A stretch of 64,000 bases of DNA, from contig CM036621.1 in the NCBI GenBank assembly GCA_020746105.1, positions 54,656,264 through 54,720,263 on the forward strand. Direction: 5' to 3'. Made by a program: the position numbers and the translations under genes. Shown one piece after another: positions 1 to 14,608 of the stretch. The notes below the pieces were generated by a model. The model made no database searches. It saw only the letters and a list, made by a program, of their open reading frames with translations, and was not told where the DNA came from. Within the stretch, counting starts at the first letter, position 1; each line of letters starts with the position of its first letter. This stretch comes from Trogon surrucura. Its lineage: Eukaryota > Chordata > Aves > Trogoniformes > Trogonidae.

Positions 1-3000
1 CTGTGAAACAGTTATTGCCTTGGGGGGAAAGAAAAGGGCCTTGGGTGCTTTGATTTAGACACCTCTTTTCCCCTCTCTTCCTGCTTTTCAGCTGCCCCTG
101 GGGACATGTACTTGGATTGTCCCTCCCATGAGATGGTAATATAAAATTCTACCCAAAGTTATCCCTTACAATTTCACTTCTACTGTGATGAGCCAGCACT
201 CTACTAACAGGTTTATTGCCAAGCTTGATATCTTGGGAATTAGCATTACTCCACCTCTGTCTTGATTACCAGTCTCGTTCTTTCAGCTCCCCTCTGTAGC
301 ATTCCTTGCTATGAATTTTATCTTTCTGTTATCATTCTACATAATCTTCTAGGGGTTTTTTTCATTTTTTTTCCTTACTAATGCAAATTCTCTTTATCAT
401 TCTTTTAATATTAGCAGCCTTCTTCCATCCAGAGCTTTCATTTTAGCTAGTCTCAGCCTTCTCAGAAATGCTTAGACATCCTCAGTCCCAGGCAGCTGAG
501 GATATGCAGTCGCTTGCAGGATCAGACCCAGACGTGAGAGGAACTTCTATGCTCTCTAGATGTATTAAACTAATTACTTTGACTTCCATATACTCCTTGT
601 GGGTTCAAAGGCCAACAACCGGGCATCCTATTTGAGAATTTCAAGGGAGATGGCTGAGCACAGGAGAGCCTGGGAACAGGTTTCAATTATTTTATTAGAC
701 AAAGGGTTAAGAGTCATGCCTGGGAGGAGAGATGAGTGTTTCTTGACTTGGGATTTAGAGTGTAGCAAGGAGGACTTGAGGGCTTTTGATCTGGCATCCT
801 TCTCAAGCATTATCTCACTTCTTTTAAAAAGAGAAAAGAAGAAAGCATGGAAACATCTCCCAGGCAGGAGATTTTTTAATGAATTCTGACACCAAGAGGA
901 GTTTGTGAAACACTTGTGTGGTTATAGCTAGCAAATCCTGGGGCAAACAAAAATTCATGCTAAAATGATAAGGAGTTTTGTTCACTGGGAACAGGTCCCC
1001 TGTCATGAAACTTTCAGCAATGGATCAGGAAAAAAGTTTCCATGTTTTGGACAGGCTCATGTATTAAGAGTTATGGCCTGGAAAGACCATTAAGAAAATA
1101 ACTGTAGTAAAACTGTGAATCAATTATGGAAGAATATCTGAAATACAATTTTAGTTTATAGATGCTTTCAAGCAATAAAGTGTGATGAGTTAATTCTCTT
1201 ACGTTTATTTCTAGAGCTGCAGAGATGAGAACTTGCAGACTTCTGGCACCTTGTCCATGCTGAGTCCACAGACAATTTAACTTCTACAGCATTTACTGTG
1301 CTAATGCATAGAACATAGTAAGTGTTCCAGACTTCTCTTTACCCATTTTACATATTTTTAGTCTCCTAGTATGAACCCCAAATAACTGCCATGGAGGAAA
1401 AATTTACTGTGAAAGAAAAAAACCTGTGACTTATGCAAATTCCAAAATATTGAGCGTAGCTGGCTATCCATTCTTTGACACCCCATAGCATAAACCTAGG
1501 ACAAAAGGCTATTTCCATTATTTCTATTACATCTTTCTATGCACTTAGGATGTCAGTAGTCATTTGAACAAAGTTGTCTGTTTAGCCTTAAAAATAAGCA
1601 GTGGAATTGTTTAATGTGAAACCTGGGACTGAATTGTATAATGCATGAAAAATAGTACAGCAGCTACTATAACTTCCAGTAGTTGCTTTCAGAACAAAAG
1701 CTACAAAGGAGTCATTTCAAGAAGTACACCTCAATAGGGGAGGTACATGGAAAACCGTAGAAGGGTGGGCTAGATTCAAACACCACTTTCATACTTGTAA
1801 TGAAAAATGGTAAATACAATCCAGTGTATTCTCCAAATGCTCCTGATATGAATCAGTACATCCACGAGTAGGTGTAAATAGAGTATGATAACAATTTAAC
1901 TCTACTCCCACCGCCTACACTATTGCAGTATTTGAATACTACAGAATTGTTAGTGGATTTTGTCTCTCTGACGTTATTCCCCCTCCTCCTCATAAGAGAG
2001 GGAAATATCCCTTCTCACAGGTTTGTAGGTGTTAAGCCTGACATAGAAAATGGGGTTGTTGGGTACAATGAATTATGTGCACGCCCAGGTGCAACCACAA
2101 GGCTGGTTACGTGACCTGCATAAGGCCACACAAAAAAATGATGCAGAAACTGAATTTTCTAAGTCAGAGCTGAAGACTTTTCGCAGAACCTATTTTCTAA
2201 ATAATGTAATTGTTTCTAACAAAACAAAGTCCTTTCCCTGGTCCTGTAAAGAGAAATTGTAGGGTTTGGTCTCCATGCGGTAAATATACAGCCCTGAAAG
2301 GCATTCCTTTATGGCCATTAGGAAAATTAGAGCCTTGAAAAGTCCAGGAGAGTTTCTTTTGAGGCCTTCTCCTGCAAAGACTTATGTTTATTGTCTCTGT
2401 GATCCTTACAGTATTAAACACTAAACTTTCCTTAGTGAATTTCCCTAGTGAGACCTTCATGTGATGAAAACAGTGAGGACGTGATGGCTATTCCTGTACC
2501 ATAAAACATTAACTATTACCTTTTTTTACACCATTGCTATGCCTGCTAAAATTGAATATATTAATTCTTTGACTGTTTGGCGCAATTTTGTGTTTCATAA
2601 GCGTCAAAGTGATTTAGAATCCATGGACCACTACACATAAAAGTTTGATTTTCCTTCTTTTGTTTTATGATATACTTAAAACCAAAATGTTCTTGAAGCC
2701 TGATTAGAAGAAAGAAAAGAAAAATGCTTCATTCAGAAAACATTGAAATGGGATGTTTGGGCAATACCAAATGTACCTTCCCTTCTCCCTTGCCAAAATA
2801 AAATTAAGCCAAACTGATGAAGCTTAGTGAAGGGCGTTTAGCTTGTGGCAATTGCAGTTTCTGATAACAAACACTTCCACCAACACTTCATGCTGCATTT
2901 TCCAGCAAGTCTCCCTTGTGCAGCATCCACCCCAGGGCCCTGAAGGCTTTTGAGAGGCTTGTGAACAGTCTCTAGTCTTTTTTAAAATCAGTTTTTCAAG

Positions 3001-3269
3001 GTGAACCAATTTGTACTCTTCCCTCTTTCTACACAGCCTCTAGACAGCTATTCTGATGGGTGATCATAGCATTAAAAGTTGTGGTTGTTATAGCTTTGCG
3101 TAAATCAGAAGAGTTAATCATTCAGTGTCCTCTCTCCCCGGGTGGCAGCAAAAGCAGTTATTTAGGGACACCGTGAAAACTTGCACATAGCCTGCAGTCC
3201 ATACCCCTTGTACTCCCCAAACATCGAAATCATTGGGTTAAGATGTTAGACAATACATCCCTACCCAGA
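1..3269. other. intergenic, nothing recognised
   Basis: AT-leaning sequence. The frames here (up to 96 codons at 599-889) have no recognisable domain and no splice or start context. Confidence 0.7.
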
Positions 3270-3485
3270 GTTTTCATATGCCATCTGTACCCGTTGTCCG
3301 TAAATTTCTCTGAAACCTTTATTCCCCTGCTGCAGTGCTTGCCTCCACAACCTCCCTGTGGCAGCAAGTGCCAGTAATTCACTACGCATTTTGTAAAGAG
3401 GCACTTTTAAAAATCTGTTTTAACCTAATCTCCTGCCAGTTTCATCAAGCATGCCTGGTTCTCAAGTTGTAGGACTTGGTGAAAA
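3270..3485 (-). mobile_element. ancient L3/CR1-like LINE fragment
   Basis: The stretch around 3350-3470 (cctccctgtggcagcaagt, later a 'tttaacctaatctcctgcc' block and a 'tttcatcaagcatgcctggttc' type block) matches, in reverse orientation, the diverged 3' part of amniote L3/CR1 LINEs as I remember it. It is strongly diverged and has no coding capacity. Boundaries are approximate. Confidence 0.5.
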
Positions 3486-6400
3486 CAGTTCTGCCTTCAC
3501 CTGAGGAAGTGCAGACAGTGGAGGAGGAGTGAGGGGGAAAGAGCATTACATGAGTGTCTTACAATTCCCTGATCACAGAGTTATGTAAAAATATGTCAGT
3601 TGTTAGTAAATTAAGTAGAACAGAGCTGTAGCAGAAGCCAGAGTAACACCCTCTTGGTAGCTGTGTCCTGCCCCTGAAGCCCAGCCCAGCGTTTACAAAT
3701 TCTAGAATACGGGAACCAAATTAGTGGCTTGAATGTGGCCAATCATTGCCTGCAAGGGAGTGTGTGGCCTCCCTACCTTGTACAGGAAATTTGTCTGGTA
3801 CTTAGCCTACACTATCCTTTCTTTGGAATCATTTTTGTATTTGTAATCATAAATGCATAGAACACGCTAATTCCTTTCCTTTCTCGATTTTCATGTTCTT
3901 TGCATATTTATCTTGTCTTGCCCATAGCTGCCACTGTGTCAGGTTATGCAGTACAGGAGCTTTTTTTAGCTTGCTCTCTATTCACTAGTTTCTCCCTGCC
4001 CTATGGCAATTTTAGTTGTGTTTTTACTTCACTCTGATTCCCCTGAATAAGATTTGTCTGTTGGCTGTCTCGTATGTGTTTTATTTCAAGAGACATTTGC
4101 TGTCTGGTATTTCTCAGCTCTCCAAATGGTTTCTCTTAAGGTCCGTGAGGGTTTCTAATTCCAGAGACACCCTTTTTTTGTGGTCTCACTGCTTGAAGCA
4201 GTGGCCAAGAGACAAAACGGAGGAAAAAAATCAAATACGTGCCTATGAACTACCATTTTCTATTAGTGATTTTATGCAAGTATCTCCTATTAGAGGCTAC
4301 ATGCAGCTGTCACCAGAGATGTTTCTGAATCAAAACCTTAGAATTAAAACTGTGGAGCCCCGGGGGGAAGCGAATTGCTCCAGATCTGAAACCTGCTGCT
4401 TGGGTCCCTCTGGCTTCTCTCCCCCAGTTTCCTCCGAGGCACGTGTTTAGTTGCGAAACAAAACGTCTCAAAGGATGCAGCGTTGGTGCCCTCTTGTGGG
4501 GGGAGGAAGAGATATGAGGTGAGGGAAGCAATTGTGACATATTAGCGGGACGTTTGTAACAGATTGGAGCGGGTTGTTTTGGCAAGGGGTGGAGATGGGG
4601 ACTTAGTTCCAGGATTGACTGACGGGCACCACAGGACTATTGGCCAAACGGGATTTTGACAGATCACCTGGTGCAGGGCTGCCAGTCTCACAGCTCACCC
4701 TGAGGCCGGGCGCTGTGGAACACAGCCCAGAGACGTTGGTGTCGGTGCCCCGGCAGGCAGCGTGCTGGGCCCTGCAGTGAGCCAAAGCCCACCACAGCCA
4801 CGGGGCTGCTGCTTTAGCAACGCTTCGCCTGGGCTCTTGGGGCCTGACCCTTGGCTTGGGCTCAGCTCAGCTCAGGTGTGGCTGCAGGTTCCATACACTG
4901 ACACGAATTTCTTTGGACTCTGCTGTATGGCACAAAGACTTTGTGTTTCATCAGCTCTCATGGTTGACCCCCAAAAGGGGACTGTATATCTATTTGTTTT
5001 ATCTAATCCGTATTCATGGCATCTTATGCCTCCATCTCTGTGTTCTGGCTTTTCAAGGTCCCTTTTGATTATGAAAAACAGAGACCATAAAATGTAATGG
5101 AAGGTCACTTTGCATTTCAGTTTGGTGCATTTCCCATTCCTTTTTTCCATCAGCCAAGAGCCCACGGTTTGTTAGATTTCAAACGGCTTGTTTGCTACCT
5201 TTTAATGAAAGCATGAGCACAGGCTGTTGTCGTACCTGAAAACAGCTGAGCTCTTCACCTGAGATGCCAAGCTTCCTTAGCCTTTCATAGTCATCTCCTG
5301 GTGAGTTATCTGAGATGTCTTCTCTTTCAGCAGCTAATAGTTCCGGTTTTACCTGTTTGAAGAAAATGCCTATGAATGGTGAACAATTTCTTCATGCAAG
5401 AATTTGTCCCAGGTAATACATGAAGAAAGATAGCTGCGTCTTTCTGAGGTAACATGATTCCACATTCTTTAATCACATAAAAGAAGTCTGTGAGCCAGCA
5501 GAATCCAGCATTATAAGACATTAATGGGGTAAAGAACAGCCTTATTATGTCAACATTAAGTAGTAAACAAGTCATAAACTTAAATCTAAAGCCTTCTCTG
5601 AGGCCTGGTAATTTTAATATTTCCTTCAAAGCTTTTTTCTGGCTTTAGTGTTACTTAAGATTACAAAACCCTGGCTTAGCTGATTTGCAGGTGATAACTA
5701 TATGTCTTCAGGCAGGTCCTGGATTCCCCATTTCCGCTTAACTAAACTGAGGGGGCTATATTTTTAAGCAGAGTCCTGAAACCTACTACAGACTTGGCTA
5801 GATTTCAAGGTTACTTGCCATTATTCACAAGAAATAGCTGTGCTGTATGACCAGTCAACAGGGTAGTGGCAAGGAAATCAGTATTATAGCTCTAAAACAG
5901 CTATGAGTAATAGCCAAAAACTGTTTGAAGTAGAAGCTAGGGGAAAGGTATGTCTATCATTCATGTAAATAGAGGAAGCTATTTCTTTAACAGAGAGACA
6001 TAGATAAAGAATTCTTCATGCAGGTGGTGTGGGAAATGATGTATGACATTTCAATAACCACTTGCTTTTTTTTAAACCTGCAGTAAAGGCATAATGTACT
6101 TAAGAAGGGAGCCTCCACCAAGCAGTCAAGGACTCCCATTGTGAAATGGAAGGAGAGGGGAAGAAGGAAGCAGGCAAACTAGCATGCTACTGTTACATCT
6201 TCCAATCCCATCTTTTGATCTTGAGGGGGTTGTTTTCTCCTTAGTCCTTCTTTTTTTGCTTTCAGTAGCACTAATTCTGCAGTAAGGATAGAGGGGCAAG
6301 TTGGCCTGCCCTTTCTGTCTCTGCTTTTTTCCATGGGATGAGTTCTGCCACAAACTTTCTTCCAAGTCTGGTCACCTTCTTGGCATCCAGTTTGTTCAAG

Positions 6401-9400
6401 CCATCTGCATTTCATTATCAATTATATACGGTCCTTCCTTGAAGCATTTTACTGCAAATGTCAAAGTCTTGTAGCATCCTTATCTGCAGAGTGATGTGTG
6501 TCAAATCTGCCTTATCACAATCTGCCACCAAGGTTTTTACACATGTAACTTTCATTATAGTTGACAAGAGTGATACATGTCAAACATAGCAAGCAAAAAG
6601 CTGTCTTTTTTTTTTAAACTAACCTGACTTGTGGAAGAACCCTCTCTATATCATAGTGTAACAAAAGCAAGGCTGAAACAGCAATAGCTATTTACAGTCA
6701 AATACGATATGCCAAAATGAAGATGAATAAGCCTGATTTACAAACTGTTAGATAGGTCTGTCCATGATCCATCTTGGGCCAACCAAGAGGATGTTCTATA
6801 ATTTGAGGGTTCAAATTATTAGAAGGACAAGCCTAGAGCCATAGTGGAGGGCAGCAGCTGTATTGTGTCACTTGAGATTTTACAGGCCAAAACATGAAAA
6901 TCAGAGGAACTCAGGAGAGAACCTGGTGAAAATCTGAACCAAAAGGTAAAATTTTGCACAGGACCTCAGAGGGAGTGAGCCTGATTCAACTTATCATGAA
7001 ACACCCACTCAGGATCAGCACACCACGCAGTACTCTGACCACGGGAATGCTTTTACTGGCAAAGCAAGAAAATGTATGTGACAAGGCGTAGCATACATTG
7101 TTCATATCCATTAAAGACAGTGAAACTATCGAGTTAGGTGCTGACTAAAAGCTTCCAATTTTGTAGTCGGCTTAGACTGAAACGATGAAAGTGGTGTCAG
7201 TCTGGTGCCACATATGTGGGAGTGCATCAGTGCACAGTCTGAGTATACAGGATATGAGGCAGTAAGCAGTTGTGTATCAGCAAATAGAATTAGGACAGGC
7301 GCTCTAATCTATTATAACTATAATTTTTTTGGCTCTTTTCCAGGGCTTTGCAGACATGAATTTTCTTTCTGGGTTCGGTTCCCACAAACTTCCTGTTACT
7401 CTCAGAGCTAGATTCTAATCTTCATTTTTTCCTCTGCAAATTCAAAATAATTCAGTTGAGCCCAATGAGTGACAGTTGTTCAAAACTATCCTAAAGGAGC
7501 TCAGAGGGGCATCTCATTTCTTCGTCTGTAAAAAGAGGAAGGACTCTCCTCACCTTCCATTTTGCCTATTTGTTATTGTGTCAGAAACAGAGTCACTGTG
7601 AGCATATTGGTGAAATCTTAGGTCTCTGTGTGCAAATACAATACAAGCAACAGCTCAGTACTCACAAAAGATGTGAGTTTTTCAAGGTGCAGCCCCAAAT
7701 TCCAAACACCATGAGAGCACAGAGTCACGTAGCCATGGCATATGTGCAGTAATTCAGAAGGGAGCAGTAATTCAGAAGGATTTACTCACACAAATAAAGG
7801 TTCAGAATTTTAACTCTGGAAGTGATCAGCCAGCAAAATAATCTTTCAAAAGAAGTAGTGGGAAATTTTAAAATCAGCCTGCAAATGTTTCTGGATGTTA
7901 CATTTTAATCAAACACAACTTTTTTTCTTCCAAGCAGAGATAGGCTAGAGAAATTCTGTATTCCACCCGTTGAAAGAAATCTAATCAAATAAGTTAGACT
8001 GTTAAACCTTTCAAATTGCTCAGGTCTAAACAGGGGAGACAAAACATAATGGAGAACATAGAAGGAATATTCATACAAGAACCTGTAAAAGGTCAGACAG
8101 TAAATTGTTTAAGAGTAATAGCAACATACTGTCTGTATTTCAAACAGACAAATTTAATAATAAAGGCAAAGGGAGAGCAGATTTGCATAAAGTAATGCAA
8201 GCCCTAGCCCTTTCTCAGTATATGTGTGCGCTGCTACCACTCCATAAATAAACAACAAAGTACATTTGCAAAAACACTTTTCAGACTATACACGATTTGG
8301 AGATTAAAATGTATGTTTTTCCTGCAATGAGGGCTGTTTGAAAGTGAGTAACCTGAATTCAACAACACATCAGAGTAGTTTATAAATGTATTCCTTTTTT
8401 TATTTTGAATCTTTTAAATTTTCCACAAAAGTTACCTTATAAAGTACTATCTAAATAATCTTTACTATTTATCCATATTTGCTAGGGAGATGAACATATA
8501 TGAGCGAATTTGAAACTGTGTACCTGAAATGGATATTTGAATCTTTCAAGTCCTGTTACCTAAGAGGAAAGATGACTATATTTTCAAAATCAAAATTGGG
8601 CCACTTTTGCATTAACATTTTAGGATTGTGAAATGTTTCTAAGAAAGAGAGAAGTGCTTCTTGTAAAAAATGAGCGTATTGAACACATGGGGAAACCTTA
8701 GGTATAACAGTGATGTATACCTTTCCTTCTGAATAAGTATTTCCAATAGTTTAATGTCTGATTCAAAGTTTTCTCTAAGCAGTCCTACTAACATTTTTTT
8801 TCTGAAAAAAGAACAGCTTAATGAGGGGTCGGCTCATCTGCATTTTCTCTTGCTTCCGAATGCTATTCATCACACCGGAGACCCTGGAATTCCACTGGTT
8901 GGTTCATGTTGTGATAAAGACAGAACATTGTGTCTTGGGAAAAAAAGATGTAGCCATTTACTTTAAAAGAAAAGCCTTGATGTGAGAAAATGAGATGTAA
9001 AAGGTTTTGTCCCTGCATAGTAGAGTATACCATGCAAACTCTGGGCCTGTACCAACAGAAAAATTCAGAGCATGTAGGCATTTTAATAGTGAACTCACAT
9101 ATGTTGAATTGTACCGTAGCTCAAGAACGGTCCTATTGATTTGGGCAGCATAATTTCAGTTTTAAGGCTAGCAAAATCTGGCATGCAAAGTTGTTATTTC
9201 TAAGGAAGTCAGAAAGATATGAAGTGAAAGGGGTTGTTATGTACTCTTAGTGTATTTGAGAGTTCTTTATTTAAAGTAATTTTCCTTGTGTTGTTTCTGT
9301 AGAAGACTGTAATAAGTTGGCTGCTTGTGTCAAGGTATTTAATTGTGACTGGGAAATTATAAAATATGCTATTTCAAAATTACTCATGTTTGCAAAATTC

Positions 9401-9929
9401 AAGTTGTTTAATTTCTTCCCAAACAGTAATGCCTGTGCTTGGTTTATGAATAGCTTTGTGCCCAGATTATTTGAGTTCATGCATGGCACTTCTCATTGGT
9501 GTTAGCCAGGCAATGATACTTCATGCAAGGACCTCCTGACTAGCAGAAAGAGACAGCTTTGAGGAAAGTATCTTTGGCTTGGTATTCTCCAGAAGACGCT
9601 TTGGAGAAGCTGAGATGAGAAGTTAGAAAAGAATAGGTCAAAGAGAGTTTTCTTTGTTTCTGGAGTGAGACTTGTAGGATTGCTGGAAACTGCTGGAATT
9701 AAAACAGGTTCTAGGGAGCTGGAATTTGGTTGCTACTAGATACACAGGGAAAAATGGCATAGCACTTGTTTTTAAGGAGCAGTCTCTTCAAGGACCATCT
9801 GTTCCATCTCACAGTCCCCTTGGAGGCACACGGGTTTCAGAAGTGGGCATTGCTTTGCTGGTCTTTAGTTGGAAACCATGGCATGTGGAAGGTCTGCTCC
9901 ATGAAAGGAAGCTGTAGTGAACTGAGTGT
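3486..9929. other. intergenic, no gene recognised
   Basis: The longest frame is 144 codons (4016-4450, plus), with no family resemblance. 4600-4880 is somewhat richer in G+C but does not reach CpG-island character. A 14-bp direct repeat (agtaattcagaagg) lies near 7749-7782. Confidence 0.65.
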
Positions 9930-10201
9930 TGGTCTCTTCTCCCAAATTACCAATGATAGGACAAGAGAAAATGGCCTCAGGTTGCACCAAGGGAGGTTTA
10001 TATGAGATATTAGGAAAAATTTCTTTACTGAAAGAGTGGTGAGGCATTGGAACAGGAAGTGACCATCCCTGGAGGTGTTAAAAAATGTGTAGATATGGCA
10101 CTTCAGGATATAGTTTAGTGATCAGGGTAGTGTTGGGTTGATGATTGGACTAAATGATCTTAGAGATCTTTTCCAACCTTAATGATTCTATGATTCTATG
10201 A
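9930..10201 (+). mobile_element. CR1 LINE, 5'-truncated 3' end
   Basis: The sequence has the order typical of avian CR1: a 'ggtctcttctccca' start, 'aggacaagagaaaatggcc', 'aaatttctttactgaaag', 'accatccctggaggtgtt', 'gatgattggactaaatgatct', then the terminal attctatg repeat. No open frame remains. Truncation at the 5' end is normal for CR1. Confidence 0.93.
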
Positions 10202-12989
10202 GCCTTGCTTCGATCTATGAGGCTGGGCACAGAGCTGAACATGATATACTTAAGAAGTCACTGCATGAGAGAGCCATCAACTGCACGAGGCTGAGAGAAG
10301 CTCTTTTGTGTATATTCTAAGCTATGTAGCAAGTCTTGTTCTTGGTGTTTTGATAGTGTTATTTAAGAAGCTGCATCTGCAATTTTTAAATTATGGTGAG
10401 TCTTAAATTGTAAAATCTGTAAGTTGACAGTAACCGAAGGATAAAGCTTTCTGAGAGAGTAAAAAGATTGCCTCCTGGCTAGCACCAGCTCTGCAGAATA
10501 AATGATCCGTACCAGGAAGCCCTACTGGGCATTACTGAATATTGGAATAGTGAAAAATATACAGAAAATGCACAGTAAAGTGGGGGTTTTTTTAGGATTG
10601 TCACAGTACTTGATGGCTTTTTATGCTGGATTTTAGTTCTTGCAGCCTGTTGTTAGGTAGGAGCATTTTAGGTTGCTGTAAAGTACCCTTCTGCCAGGGG
10701 TTCACAGTGACCAAATTGCCTATTTCTGCAATATTTCAGGTGTGTTTGTCATGTTGTTACTTCCCACCTCTGGGTAGAAGAAGATGCGATAGAAAGACGG
10801 GAATCAAAATAACATCTAGTACTGACCCAAGAGATATGAGAGGAAGCAGGATAAAATGACAAAGACAAAATGCAACAGCAAAATGAGATGAAATGGGGGA
10901 GTCATGGTATGGAGGCTAGTGCAGGGAATGTGTTACAAAATCTGGGTGTCATGTTGTGCAAATAGGCCAGTCAGGGAAGTACCTTTGTACCAAATTAGCA
11001 TGGCAAGGAAGTGATGAAAAAAAACTCCCCAGCCAGTCTTGCTAATAAGTCTTATCTCAGATCTTGGAGGGCTTAAAACAGTATACTTTCCATGCCTGTG
11101 TAAGCCATTTGTGCTAGTAAATCAGAAGTGCGTGCTCCACATCCTGTTACCTTCAGATCTGCCTCAATAGCCACAAGCTGTGTAATGCCAAAAGACATGT
11201 CTTTATCTTAAAAAAGAAAAAACCCCTGAAGGTCCTTTTGATCTAAATTGAATCTCATTCAAGTCTATATAAACCTTTATGTCTGTGGCACACAACACAC
11301 GCTTCGCGGCCTTGTTCCATTGCATTCACACCGATGTCCTGTGGTTTCCTTGTCATCTTTTGCAATCAAGTCACACGAAATATAGTATTGTCTACCTTGT
11401 TCTGATAATCTCAATACCACATTTTCCTGTTGCACAAACATCTTTTTCAGGGTGATTTGATCTAAAAGTTTAAGTGCAGCAGAAAGGAAACAAAATGTGA
11501 GGTGTTTTAAAACATCCTACTTCACCAAACTGAGAGCTTGTTGTAATTGCTGCATCCTAAATTTAAGCGTTGGGATCAAAGTGGAGTAAAGCAATGCTGT
11601 AAGGAACCAAACCATATCTTCTAACATCTCTGACATGATCAATATCCTCCCTACAATACTGGTTACTCTGATGTTATTCAGAGTAGTAAATTTACGCCCT
11701 TTGTGCTCCCACTTGAGAAAATTTCTAGTACCTCCATGATGGATGGGTGTCACAGAGGGTACTGCTTTAGTCAGGGGTTAAGGCTTCTACCCAGACTCCT
11801 GGCCTACATGTTCATTTTCACTCTGCTCTTCTCCTTGCACGGGAAGAGGGCCAGTTCCTGTCACACTTGTGCTCATGGCTATGGGCAACACGAAAGTTAC
11901 TGGCTCAAACCATTTGATTCAAGAACTGGAGGCTGTTCTGGGATACAACTGACAGAAGCAGCAAAGCCACAGACAGAGGGACTTGCCTGCTGTCACTTTG
12001 TCTGTCCCCAGTATGGAGAGATCACCTAGCCCCTGGCTGTGGTCACTGCACCGTTCTTCACTACTCCCAGTTAGGAAACATGACAGATTGCCACAGCTAA
12101 AAATCCACATCCATTAGCTGTCTCGTGGCAGGGACAGGATGAGTTAAAACAGAAGCAGTTCTTTCATGCAACTCTTTCGATGAGTTTCATCTATTTGCTG
12201 GAGGTAGCATTGATGTCACTGCAATAATGACTCAGTTTGTGCGTTTCTTGAGTCACCTGCACTGAAACTGGCAATGTCTGTGCCAGTAAAGCCTATTTCA
12301 ATTTTGGTTTTGAGCGAGCTGAGCACGTTTTCCCCTCTCCCACACTAAAACTAGATTGAGTCTGTCAGCTGATAAAATCAAGTTATGGGCCTCCCTGAGA
12401 AGAGAGACTAGACCAAGATTTCTCCAGGTCTCACTTCATGTAAAGACTTATATAAATATCTAAAGCCATATAAATCCAACGTAGCACATCTGCTACAGCA
12501 GCTTTTCCCCTCTTTCAGCTTTCTGGCCTGAAGGCAAGATCCAGATCATGCCTTTCAGCCTCCCACTCACTTGAAGACACAAGCTGCCTCCTCTGTCAAT
12601 GAGCAAAACATCTTTTGAGTACCTGGGGAAATGGGGTGGGCTGTCTCTTACATCATCTTCCTCCCTGGTGTGTCATCTTAAATGCAAGATACAGTCCTGC
12701 TCCATAGGCAAGAGCACATCTGCAGCTGAGGATGGTTTGCTGTGGGCTGGACTCCAGTGACGTCAAGTTGTGGCACTTCTGGGAGCCGGGCACAGGGGTG
12801 CTGAGGGAGACAGGCCACCAGCTCAGCTGGCTGTTTCTTTTACCATACTGGAGCTGAGGTTTATCTCTCTCAAACAACACCTGACAGTTTTCCCTCAGTG
12901 ACCTAAGCTACAAGGTCACGTGTGAGCGAAGCAGCTATTACCATTGAAAGTAGCAAGCAGCAATGGGGAAACACAGGTATAATTGAACT

Positions 12990-13143
12990 AAATCTCCTAG
13001 AGCTGGGAGTAGGAGTACTTTCTAAGTCTGGACTGCCCCTAAGCAACCCACTGAATTCCTTGAGATAAATCTCCTAGAGCTGGGAGTAGGAGTACTTTCT
13101 AAGTCTGGACTGCCCCTAAGCAACCCACTGAATTCCTTGAGAT
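12990..13143. repeat. perfect 77-bp tandem duplication
   Basis: The two copies, 12990-13066 and 13067-13143, are identical base for base, each starting aaatctcctagagc and ending ccttgagat. Identity implies a very recent duplication or an assembly error. No gene is nearby. Confidence 0.97.
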
Positions 13144-14548
13144 AGGAGCACTGAAACCAACCTGTAAGCATTGCCAGTAACACCTAATGGCAGGAGTAGA
13201 AATCCTTTGCCTATAGGCTCTGCTTTCTGCCACTGCCTAACTACCAGGTCTTAAACCTTCTTCTAAAGTCCTTCCATAAGGAAAGGGAAAAAAAAGAAAG
13301 GGAAAAAGGAAAAGAAAAGAAGGGAAGTGCTTTCCTTTTACAAAAGCGACTATGTGAGTGTGTTAGAAATTAAAAGAGCCTTGAAAAAGGTTATTAACAG
13401 ATGTAGGCCGGTGACATTTTCAATGCACATGGAGTTGTTAGAGCACAAAGAACAAGATGCCAAATGAAAAAATACTGGAGAAGAGCATTGGCTCTTTTTA
13501 CCTTGAAGAGTTATAAAAACTCAACTACAAACATGGGCAGGGTTTACATGGTTGAAATTGCTACAGCTGTAAAAGGAGTAAAGGAAATAGAGAAGAGAAC
13601 ATGAACTGGATTAAACCATCATAAGACAGGTTAGTTTTGCCCTACTGACAACGTGTTGTTGCAGTAATGGATAGTAAGTGAAGCTTGCAAGTGAGTAGCT
13701 GGGGTGGCATGCTGAATTCAACAGCTGGTTGGACCTCTCAGAGGTGTATGGTGTTTGGACACGGATGCTTTCAGGAGATAGTATAAGCAATGAGAGAATT
13801 TACTGTACTCTGTGCAGCAAAGCCTGTGCTGGAGTTTGCCCGTAAATCATGAGCTTGGGTTTTACAATCCCATCAGTTAAATCCTTGAATCTCTCTCATT
13901 CTTGGGAAGAGAATTTAATGGAAATACACTATCCCTACAGCTGGAACAACATCTCTGCAGAAACTGATATTCAGATCTCCTGAGGGAGGTAAAAAATGGT
14001 CATAATTTAAGGTGCACTGCTACTATTCATCCCTCCAGGAATTACTGTTCCACACAAACAAAGGTAGGAGAGGTAGGCTAAGTTGCCTGAGACATTGCTG
14101 AGCAGTGAACAGATGGCTGGGAAGAAAATCTCTAACTGTGCTTAAATCTTCTCCAGGGAAGGTAAACTAGCCCTTACTTTGAGTAACTCTGCGGAGGGCT
14201 GCTCATGAATTCCTCTTCACCACAGAGATTCACAAAACATCTATCTAGTGTATATACATGGATGTTGTAGGGCAAAGGCATGTGGGGGACTTTCTGAATG
14301 TGGGTTCCCCTTTAGGGAAAGAATAAACAGTGTTTATTTCTTAAGTAGGACAATTTGTATTAAGTTCCAGTGAGTTGTGCTGGGACCATTACCAGAAAAA
14401 TAAGGGCAAATAAAGCCCTTCTTAGCAAGGTAATGATCAAGCTAAATCCTAGATCACCAGGAAGCCTTTGGATTTTGAATAAAAATAGTTATTGATTGTG
14501 GTGAGAGTTATGAAGATCCTTCCATATGCCAGAACTATACAGCACAGT

Positions 14549-14608
14549 ATGTCCTTCGTATCATGAAGGATATGAAGGACATGAAGTGTATCAGGCTCCT
14601 GATACACT
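14549..14608. repeat. two adjacent inverted repeats
   Basis: The first pair is atgtccttc (14549-14557) and gaaggacat (14574-14582). The second is agtgtatcagg (14585-14595) and cctgatacact (14598-14608), an 11-bp stem with a 2-bp spacer. Function unknown. Confidence 0.8.

Noticed and set aside
4016-4450. 144-codon plus frame
   Set aside because: No recognisable domain, no splice or promoter support; within chance for 64 kb on six frames.
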